Source of the DNA: Spirochaetaceae bacterium
GTDB taxonomy: Bacteria > Spirochaetota > Spirochaetia > Treponematales > Breznakiellaceae
NCBI GenBank assembly: GCA_031257995.1
Contig: JAIRNN010000013.1
Span: 1-16,840, forward strand
Reading direction: 5' to 3'
Length of the DNA stretch: 16,840 nt
Positions within the stretch are counted from its first letter, which is position 1; the number at the start of each line of letters is the position of its first letter. The notes under the pieces were generated by a model. The model was not told the origin of the DNA and did no database searches. It saw only the letters and a list, made by a program, of their open reading frames with translations. The translations under genes were made by a program, and so were the position numbers. Below, one piece after another: positions 6,788-12,335 of this stretch.

Positions 6788-6874
6788 GACTGGTCAAAAA
6801 ACACCCCACACTCGGCAAATCCCCAAACCGAGCGCGTCTCTTTTCTATATATAAGGGTATAAGGGGATGTATAA

Positions 6875-7010
6875 GGAGGGGGAAGCCTCCCCCTCGCTTC
6901 GGACACGCACTCCGGTCGATATGTCCGCACCCAAAGGCGCGTCCACATCTCCCTCCGTTTGGTCCTCCGCTACCCCCTCTCCTAGGGGCTCCGCCCCTAA
7001 AACCCCATCC
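6875..7010 (-). repeat. Dispersed repeat RPT1, copy B (between the two tRNA genes)
   Basis: On the minus strand: hairpin AGGGGCGGAGCCCCT (6984-6998), GGGGGTAGCGGAGGACC, AAACGGAGGGAGATGTGG, ACGCGCCTTTGGG, CATATCGACCGGAGTGCG, and a terminal hairpin (6876-6895). It is the closest to an intact copy. It sits between tRNA-Trp and tRNA-Pro, so if they are co-transcribed it is part of the precursor; an AT-rich TTATAC follows the terminal hairpin. Confidence 0.88.
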
Positions 7011-7030
7011 CGCGCTTTTCATAATCCAAA

Positions 7031-7103
7031 CAGGCCAGGTAGGAATCGAACCCACGACATTCGGTTTTGGAGACCGATACTCTACCAATTGAGTTACTGG
7101 CCT
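7031..7103 (-). tRNA. tRNA-Trp(CCA)
   Basis: Acceptor AGGCCAG/CTGGCCT, D arm with CTCAATTGGTAGAG, anticodon stem TCGGT/ACCGA around CTCCAAA (anticodon CCA at 7068-7070), T arm GTGGG-TTCGATT-CCTAC, discriminator G as expected for Trp. CCA is not encoded. Confidence 0.97.
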
Positions 7104-7115
7104 ATAGCAGAGAAT

Positions 7116-7144
7116 AGTATAGCACATTGAGATAAGTGTGAAAA
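7116..7144 (-). promoter_or_regulatory. Promoter of tRNA-Trp
   Basis: On the minus strand: TTTTCA (7144-7139), 17-nt spacer, TATACT (7121-7116), ending 12 bp before the tRNA 5' end. The -10 is near consensus and the spacing fits a stable-RNA promoter. Confidence 0.65.
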
Positions 7145-7200
7145 GATACCCCATCAGGATAGAAACGCAGGAACACAATTTAGCCACAAACCGCACGAAC

Positions 7201-7234
7201 CAACATGAACGGAATAGCATAACTTTCATCTGTG
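7201..7234 (+). repeat. 34-nt direct repeat, left copy
   Basis: Matches 8154-8187 at 31 of 34 positions (core GAACGGAATAGC and AACTTTCATCTGTG). The pair brackets the two genes 7287-8058. It belongs to the CATCTGTG-type degenerate repeats scattered in many genomes. Confidence 0.85.
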
Positions 7235-7286
7235 CTTGTCTGCGGTTCTTCGTGATTCTAGATAAACGCGCGTTTCCACGACCGCC

Positions 7287-7850
7287 TTATTCGATACCAA
7301 ACGCATTTTTCTGTTTCTTTACATATACGGCCTGTGCGGTTACCATGTTAGCGCGGCGTTGTTCCAACAACTCTTTTTCATTAAGATTGATACCCGGCGA
7401 TCGTAAAATATTGGTCAGCCGCGTTTTATGCCCGGTGCAAGCCACATGAAACGAATCTTTGGGCATATCGTTGTAGCGGTATTCTCTCCGGTGCGGCAGA
7501 CACTCGTCAACGGCATGGTAGATGGAACCGGCCTCCACTACGTTCAAGGCAAGGAACGCTTCGTCAAAACTTTGCATCGCCTGTTTCAGGCTGCTCGCTG
7601 TTTGCGTATCTTGAGGGGCGCAAAGATTGAGTTCCTGCCCAAGAAATGTGTATTCGGCAACCGTAAGAAGTTCCAAATCACGAGACGCGCTGTCCGCTGC
7701 TTCCCTAAAAGCTAAAAGCGCGAGAGCGATACCTTTTCGGTAACTGATTCTCCCCTCGCGCTCAAATCCGTCGGTGTCCAGCCACTTACGGCCATTGTCA
7801 ATATCCAGTGCGCTCTCGGTTATTTTATCGAGTAAGCCAGTCTGAGCCAA
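7287..7850 (-). CDS. Unrecognised 187-residue protein, second gene of a two-gene unit
   Basis: Starts at TTG 7850 with GGAGG at 7861-7857 (6-nt spacing). The start lies inside the upstream gene, overlapping it by 26 bp, so the two are probably translationally coupled. No signal peptide or membrane segment. The middle looks helical (KGIALALLAFREAADSASRDLELLTVAEYTF, described in two parts here: KGIALALLAFREAADS at about 40-55). The C-terminal half has a conserved-looking core, KDSFHVACTGHKTRLTNIL followed by RSPGINLNEKELLEQR, with paired His/Cys/Lys residues that could be a nucleic-acid-binding or catalytic surface. I have a loose memory of similar proteins in other treponemes, without a function. 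A perfect palindrome AAACGCGCGTTT (7264-7275) lies 12 bp past the stop. Confidence 0.75.
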   Translation of the reverse strand: MAQTGLLDKITESALDIDNGRKWLDTDGFEREGRISYRKGIALALLAFREAADSASRDLELLTVAEYTFLGQELNLCAPQDTQTASSLKQAMQSFDEAFLALNVVEAGSIYHAVDECLPHRREYRYNDMPKDSFHVACTGHKTRLTNILRSPGINLNEKELLEQRRANMVTAQAVYVKKQKNAFGIE

Positions 7851-8058
7851 AAGCCGCCTCCGCTTCCGCCAAATTCCACCCGCTTTCTATTAAGTAATCA
7901 GCGCCTATCTTTTCTTTCATGATCTTGGCAAGATAGGGCGGCAGGGGGAGTGTCTTAACAAGGACATCCGCCTCCGCTTTCCTCCCTGCATCCTCAAGGG
8001 CAAACACCTGCATTGAGATATCCGCCTTTTCCCTTTCCGTCAACAAACGTCCAGCCAT
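7825..8058 (-). CDS. Unrecognised small protein (77 aa), first gene of a two-gene unit
   Basis: The frame is open from 8175, but the ATG at 8058 is preferred: it follows AGGAGG at 8069-8064 with 5-nt spacing, while the alternatives at 8115 (ATG, no SD) and 8175 (TTG, inside the direct repeat) lack support. The product is small, charged and mainly helical: AGRLLTEREKADISMQVFAL, then KTLPLPPYLAKIMKEKIG, ending in GWNLAEAEAAFGSDWLTR. A short charged protein overlapping a larger partner is the usual layout of antitoxin-toxin or chaperone-effector pairs; this is only an analogy. Confidence 0.65.
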   Translation of the reverse strand: MAGRLLTEREKADISMQVFALEDAGRKAEADVLVKTLPLPPYLAKIMKEKIGADYLIESGWNLAEAEAAFGSDWLTR

Positions 8059-8153
8059 CACCGCCTCCTGTACTTCAAGAACAACACGACGGGTTTCCGT
8101 CCCTTCCCGCCGCATTTTTATTATGTTACCCCATTTGCGGCTTTTCCGCAACC

Positions 8154-8187
8154 CAACACGAACGGAATAGCGCAACTTTCATCTGTG
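8154..8187 (+). repeat. 34-nt direct repeat, right copy
   Basis: Partner of 7201-7234 (31/34 identical), 953 bp apart, same orientation. Similarity continues weakly beyond it (GGTTC..TGTGATT). Confidence 0.85.
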
Positions 8188-8209
8188 TCCATCTGGGTTC
8201 CCTGTGATT

Positions 8210-8393
8210 AATGCCGGGGGCGGGGTGTCTATGACACCTTCGGGGGCGGAACCCTACGGCCCTCAACATCCTGTTTCGGACTTCCGGGCCGGGGCGCACT
8301 CAGTGTTGCGTCTGTCCATGGACGCTTGGGGTGCGCCCACCAAGCCAAGCACTGCTTGGCCACTATGCGCCGTATGGTTTTGCCCCCGTAGAT
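8210..8393. other. Highly structured non-coding stretch upstream of RPT1 copy C
   Basis: Several strong stems in a row: GGTGTC-TAT-GACACC (8225-8239); GGGCGCAC (8292-8299) with GTGCGCCC (8331-8338), enclosing GCGTC (8308-8312)/GACGC (8321-8325); then GCCAAGCA-C-TGCTTGGC (8344-8360). No reading frame is credible. It could be the 5' part of a longer RPT1 element or a structured RNA. Confidence 0.65.
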
Positions 8394-8477
8394 GGGGTAG
8401 CGTATAAACGGAGGGAGGTGTGGACGCGCCTTTAGGCTCATGCCTTTCGACCGGAGAGCGGACAGGAGCGAGGGGTC
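8394..8477 (+). repeat. Dispersed repeat RPT1, copy C
   Basis: GGGGTAGCG, AAACGGAGGGAGGTGTGGAC, GCGCCTTTAGGCTCAT, TTTCGACCGGAGAGCGGACA, GGAGCGAGGGGTC. Lacks the AGGACC segment and the terminal hairpin; the end GCGAGGGGTCGGCAA instead matches the inverted copy E near 14259. A hairpin GGCAAC-ATC-GTTGCC (8491-8505) follows. Confidence 0.82.
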
Positions 8478-8625
8478 GGCAATTTGTTATGGCAACATCG
8501 TTGCCACGACTTCCCCCACCTTATGTTTTTTACAAAAGCGCTATACATTGTTTTCTCAATGTCAACCAACTATGAGCGACACAATAAAATCTCCTCGTTA
8601 TTTGCTTGTTTTGTCAATAACCCAA

Positions 8626-8638
8626 ATGATTAAATCAT
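8626..8638. promoter_or_regulatory. Perfect palindrome over the XRE gene start (possible operator)
   Basis: ATGATT-A-AATCAT, overlapping the proposed start codon at 8637. XRE-family regulators commonly bind short palindromes at their own start, so self-repression is plausible. The AT-rich context makes chance occurrence possible. Confidence 0.4.
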
Positions 8639-9128
8639 GGAAAATCAAAAAACAGACGTTGGCGGACAGGCACAGAGTCCGGCAAACCCTAATGCCGCAT
8701 CGGGAAAAACCGGCGTGTTATCTTTGTTCACGAGGACAAAGATCGGAGAACAAAACGTGGAGGCATCGGGTTCTGCCGACACGGAACTGTCACAGGTGGT
8801 GGGCGGTAAACTCGTGGAAGTGAAGAAACTGTTCGGGCAAAATCTGGCGCGTATCCGCAAGCAGGCGGGGTATTCGCAGCTTGCCCTGTCGGTGGAAGTC
8901 GATCTTACGCATAATTTTATCAACGAACTGGAGCAGGGCATTAAAGGCGCGTCCTTTGAGACGCTTGTGCGGTTTTCGATTGTGCTACGGACACCTATCC
9001 ACCAATTTTTTGAACCGCTTGAAAAGGTCCCGCCTCACGACGATTTCCAATACCCCGATCCCATTGACCAGTTGCTGACCGAACTGCACGAAACCATTGA
9101 CGTATGGAATGACAAAAGGACAAAATAG
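8637..9128 (+). CDS. XRE-family (Cro/CI-type) helix-turn-helix regulator
   Basis: 163 residues. The HTH_3 domain spans about 66-127: FGQNLARIRKQAGYSQLALS, then the recognition-helix region THNFINELEQGIKGASFETL and a closing FFEPLEK. The N-terminal 60 residues are polar and look unstructured; the C-terminus is acidic. No SD precedes the ATG at 8637. A GTG at 8757 with GGAG upstream would remove the first 40 residues and is a fair alternative. It is only 15 bp upstream of the spiro-SPASM gene, so it probably opens that operon and may control it. A metabolite-sensing domain is not visible. Confidence 0.88.
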   Translation: MENQKTDVGGQAQSPANPNAASGKTGVLSLFTRTKIGEQNVEASGSADTELSQVVGGKLVEVKKLFGQNLARIRKQAGYSQLALSVEVDLTHNFINELEQGIKGASFETLVRFSIVLRTPIHQFFEPLEKVPPHDDFQYPDPIDQLLTELHETIDVWNDKRTK

Positions 9129-9143
9129 TGGTATTGTACGAGT

Positions 9144-10712
9144 ATGAATGCGCTTACCGTGCTATTTGGCGGGGCTCTCTCGGAAACGGCTTTTCAGGGC
9201 AGACTGGGCGGTCCATCTGCGGGCGTGTCCGGGCACCAATCCAGAGACAAGTCCGCGTTTGAACGGGCGCTGTCGCGGGGGGCGGCCTTCCCCGGCGTTC
9301 AAAAACTCTGCCTTTTCATCACGGAAAACGCGCTGCCGTCCCCCCTGCCGCCGCTTCCTGTCCCGGTCGAGACGGTCTTTCGCCCGGCATGGGATAACAA
9401 AACGCTGCTTGACGCGCTTGCGGCGGTGTCGGCGGGTTTCGATCTGTGTTACTTCGCATGGGCGGACAGCCCATTTCTTGATCCAAAACTTGCCGGGGCG
9501 GTTGCGGAACGTCATCTGCGCTATCCCGCCGATTATTCGTATGCCGACGGGTATGCCTGCGGGCTTGCGCCGGAGGTGCTTTCACCGGGGACGGCGGCTA
9601 TCCTCGGCAAACTGCTCGAAAAAGACGCAACGCTGGGTGCGGCGAAGGTAACCCGCGATTCGATCTTTCTCGTCTTACAAAAAGACATAAACTCGTTTGA
9701 TATAGAGACGGAGGTTGCCCCGATTGACCACCGCCCGTACCGGCTGTCGTTTACGGCGGACTCGAAGCGCAACCTGCTGTTGTGCAGGCGCTTTTTTGAC
9801 GAGGGGATCGCACAAACAGAGGACGGCCTTCTGTTTACCGAGCGGGTCATCAAGGAAAAGCCTCTCCTGTTGCGGACGTTGCCCGCGTTTTTTCCGGTTC
9901 AGATAACCGGCCGCTGTCCCCGCTTGCCCGGCTGCGCGATCTGTCCGTTTGCCCCGCTTGCCCAAAAGAGCGGCGCGGAGATGGAGGAGCGTGATTTTAC
10001 CCTCTTGCTCGATAAGATCGCGGCTTTCGCCGGGGATGCGGTGATCGACCTCTCTCTGTGGGGCGAACCGGCCCTGCATTCCCGGCGTGGCGCGTTTATA
10101 GCGGCGGTGCTGGCCCGGCCCGCCCTGTCGCTGATTGTCGAGACCGCCGTGTTCAACTGGGATGAGGGAGAGATTGCCGTCTACGCCGAGGCTGCCTCTC
10201 GGGCCGCGCCCCGACTGAACGGCATGGCCCCAGTCTCGTGGATTGTCAGCGCGCCGTCGCCGTCGGTGGAAAACCCGCAGCCTGAGTCTGTCTTTCAAAA
10301 ACATTTTCCCGCCGACAGTTATCATCAGATGGTCCGGCTCAAGGGCAACGAGGACGATGTTGAACGGTTTTACCGTTACTGGAAGGCTCATGACGCGCGG
10401 GTGATCATCCAGAAATACGACCGCTTTGGCGGCCTGCTCCCCGACCGTTCCACGGCGGATTTGTCTCCGGTACGCCGCCATCCCTGCTGGCACCTCATGC
10501 GGGACTTTCCGGTGCTGCTTGACGGCGGCGTACCGTTCTGTCGGGAGGATATGGCAGGTCTTTCGGATGACGGCGGGCGTTTGGGGAACGCGCTCTGTGA
10601 GCCGCTTGAGGCGATTTGGGAAAGGAACAACGCCGCCTATCGGGAACAGTGCGATGGCGTGTATGCGGGGTTGTGCGGGACATGTGATGAATGGTATACC
10701 TACAACTTTTAA
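9144..10712 (+). CDS. spiro-SPASM protein: nucleotidyltransferase-like domain plus radical-SAM-like/SPASM region
   Basis: 522 residues. Residues 1 to about 210 look like a sugar-nucleotide transferase fold (LFGGALSETAFQGR, SAFERALS, FAWADSPFLDP, YSYADGYACGLAPEVL). The middle has one cluster C258-x5-C264-x2-C267 (CPRLPGCAICPF), at the place of a radical-SAM CxxxCxxC but with five residues between the first two Cys, followed by LWGEPALH. The C-terminus is a SPASM domain: C448, C466, C485, C503, C511 and C514 around DGGVPFC, LGNAL..PLEAIWE and LCGTC. SPASM domains hold auxiliary Fe-S clusters in peptide- or protein-modifying enzymes. This matches the spirochaete-specific spiro-SPASM family as I remember it. 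Whether the abnormal Cys spacing still binds a radical-SAM cluster is unknown. Weak SD; overlaps the next gene by 26 bp. Confidence 0.85.
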   Translation: MNALTVLFGGALSETAFQGRLGGPSAGVSGHQSRDKSAFERALSRGAAFPGVQKLCLFITENALPSPLPPLPVPVETVFRPAWDNKTLLDALAAVSAGFDLCYFAWADSPFLDPKLAGAVAERHLRYPADYSYADGYACGLAPEVLSPGTAAILGKLLEKDATLGAAKVTRDSIFLVLQKDINSFDIETEVAPIDHRPYRLSFTADSKRNLLLCRRFFDEGIAQTEDGLLFTERVIKEKPLLLRTLPAFFPVQITGRCPRLPGCAICPFAPLAQKSGAEMEERDFTLLLDKIAAFAGDAVIDLSLWGEPALHSRRGAFIAAVLARPALSLIVETAVFNWDEGEIAVYAEAASRAAPRLNGMAPVSWIVSAPSPSVENPQPESVFQKHFPADSYHQMVRLKGNEDDVERFYRYWKAHDARVIIQKYDRFGGLLPDRSTADLSPVRRHPCWHLMRDFPVLLDGGVPFCREDMAGLSDDGGRLGNALCEPLEAIWERNNAAYREQCDGVYAGLCGTCDEWYTYNF

Positions 10713-11679
10713 CGAGGGTCTTCCCGCATACACCGTTGTCGGCGGCGAACGGTGCGGCCATTCCGGCATAAGCGCCGTTTTGCTCAGTTGCCGGGAGATG
10801 ATCGACCGGGGAAGCCTATACCACAGCCTAAAACAGGTTGGGTTTGAGCGAATACTCTCGATTGAAGAAAAATGTGAAGAGAAATGCGGGGAGGAAAACG
10901 AGATGACGAGCTTCGTCCCCGACATAGGCCAATTGTCGGCGGCCTATCCCTTTGTGCGCTTCGTCCTGTTGAGCGAGCCCTTGTCCGCCGGAAGCCAGAT
11001 AAACCTCGCCGCAACCGAGCTTCCGGAGGATTATTTTTTGGTGCTGCGGAAAGACTGCGCTCTTGATCCGGTCAACGCGGAAACGATCATCGGGGAAACA
11101 CAGGATCTGTGCGCCGTGCCGCTCATGTTTGACAAGAAGGGGGCCGCCCTGCCGATACAACCGCTCGTTTACAGACACCGCGAGTTCTCAAACGGCATCC
11201 TGCGAACAAAGCTGGCCGTTCCCACCGCCGGATCGTGGAGTCTTTTTCCTTTTGAAGGGATCGGCGTGTACAACCGGGAACTGTTTGTCCGGCTCGGCGG
11301 CTACGATAACTCAATACCGGACGAATACTGGCAACTGATGGACTTCGGCCTCCGCGCCTATACCTGGGGTGAGGCGATCCGGTCAACAGACGCGGTGAAA
11401 ATCGTCCGTTCCGCCGGGCTTGCGGCCTACGATATCGTTATCGGGGAAAGTTACCGTCGCTTCTATCTGAAAAACCTCTCGCCGGTTTACCGGGCCGATG
11501 CCGCCTATCTTCCGCTACGGCAGTTTCCCTCCTTCCTCATCAAATCCGGTGTGCCGCTTCCCGACGCATGGAACGAATTTTCGGTTGCGCGGGCATGGGT
11601 AAGTCTAAACGCCTACCGCTGGAAATGCGATGTACGTACCTTGCTCCAAAACGGGAATAAGGATAAGGAGGCATCATGA
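10687..11679 (+). CDS. GT-A-like glycosyltransferase-type protein of the spiro-SPASM operon
   Basis: 330 residues from ATG 10687, inside the last 26 bp of the spiro-SPASM gene. The frame is open further upstream, but that part is the shadow of the spiro-SPASM coding sequence. The N-terminal part looks Rossmann-like (SLYHSLKQVGFERILSIE, FVRFVLLSEPLSAGSQINLA, DYFLVLRKDCALDP). The C-terminal part has FPFEGIGVYNRELFVRLGGYD followed by YWQLMDFGLRAYTWGE, closely resembling the galactosyltransferase-type C-terminal block of family 2 enzymes (FxGIxLxxRxxFxxIGGFD...DxxxR), and RFYLKNLSPVYR. A clear DxD is not seen, so activity is uncertain. It stops at 11677-11679, overlapping the next ATG by 4 bp. 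Confidence 0.78.
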   Translation: MNGIPTTFNEGLPAYTVVGGERCGHSGISAVLLSCREMIDRGSLYHSLKQVGFERILSIEEKCEEKCGEENEMTSFVPDIGQLSAAYPFVRFVLLSEPLSAGSQINLAATELPEDYFLVLRKDCALDPVNAETIIGETQDLCAVPLMFDKKGAALPIQPLVYRHREFSNGILRTKLAVPTAGSWSLFPFEGIGVYNRELFVRLGGYDNSIPDEYWQLMDFGLRAYTWGEAIRSTDAVKIVRSAGLAAYDIVIGESYRRFYLKNLSPVYRADAAYLPLRQFPSFLIKSGVPLPDAWNEFSVARAWVSLNAYRWKCDVRTLLQNGNKDKEAS

Positions 11680-12335
11680 CCGCTGTTGTTGTTCAAGCGC
11701 GCCTTGATTCCTCGCGGCTTCCCGGCAAAGCTCTGTTGCCTCTGGGAGGGAAATCTCTGCTTGACTGCGTACTGGAGGCGTTACGGGCCGTGAAAGCTGA
11801 CCAGCACGCGCTTGCCTGTCCCGCCGAATGTGTGGAAGCGTTTGCCCCGTTGGCAGAACAAAACGGGTTTACCATCGTTACCGGGCCCAAGGACGACGTG
11901 CTTGCCCGCTACTGCAACGCGGTGCGGACGCTCCACGCCGACCGCGTAATACGGGCGACCGGCGACAACCCCTTTGTCTTTGCCGATGCCGCCAACCTGA
12001 TACACGCCGAGGCTTCCGGCGCGGACTATGCGGCCTATAGCGGCCTTCCCTACGGCGCGGGTGTCGAGTCCGTTGCCGCCGAAGCCCTGCTCCGGGCGGA
12101 ACGGGAAGCCGCGCTGCCGGACGAACGCGAACATGTCTGCCCCTACCTCTACGGCCATGGCGAGTTGTTTTTGTTACACCGCCCGCTCGCGCCCCTCCGG
12201 TGGCGGCGGCCTGACATCCGCCTAACCGTGGATACCAAATACGATTACCGGCGCGCGCTACGGATCCGGGAAAAACTTTCAAGATGCGGCAGTTATACCG
12301 GAGAGGAGATCATTGCCGCAGCGGAGGCACTATGA
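11676..12335 (+). CDS. SpsF-type cytidylyltransferase
   Basis: 219 residues. N-terminal VVVQARLDSSRLPGKALLPL is the hallmark of SpsF/CMP-sugar synthetase proteins, which couple CTP to an acidic sugar or related acceptor. RVIRATGDNPFVFADA gives the Asp that usually binds metal, and YGAGVESVAAEAL and DIRLTVDTKYDYRRALRI are also typical. ATG at 11676 with AGGAG at 11666-11670 (5-nt spacing). ATGA overlaps on both sides (with the previous gene's stop at 11679 and the next gene's ATG at 12332) imply tight coupling. SpsF proteins often pair with SpsG proteins in spore-coat, flagellar or surface glycan clusters, as here. Confidence 0.9.
   Translation: MTAVVVQARLDSSRLPGKALLPLGGKSLLDCVLEALRAVKADQHALACPAECVEAFAPLAEQNGFTIVTGPKDDVLARYCNAVRTLHADRVIRATGDNPFVFADAANLIHAEASGADYAAYSGLPYGAGVESVAAEALLRAEREAALPDEREHVCPYLYGHGELFLLHRPLAPLRWRRPDIRLTVDTKYDYRRALRIREKLSRCGSYTGEEIIAAAEAL

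Noticed and set aside
6788..6870. Terminator or promoter between RPT1 copy B and tRNA-Pro
   Set aside because: CTCGG...CCGAG with a later T6 run on the minus strand is weak, and the TATATA runs have no partner -35 box; left unassigned.
6708..7229. 173-codon minus-strand frame across both tRNA genes
   Set aside because: It translates through tRNA-Trp, RPT1 and tRNA-Pro, which are recognisable RNA genes and repeats.
7201..8187. CRISPR-like direct repeats
   Set aside because: Only two copies, nearly 1 kb apart with genes between; no spacer array.
9675..10925. 416-codon minus-strand frame opposite the spiro-SPASM gene
   Set aside because: The plus strand has the SPASM Cys pattern and clean operon overlaps; the antisense translation shows no domain.
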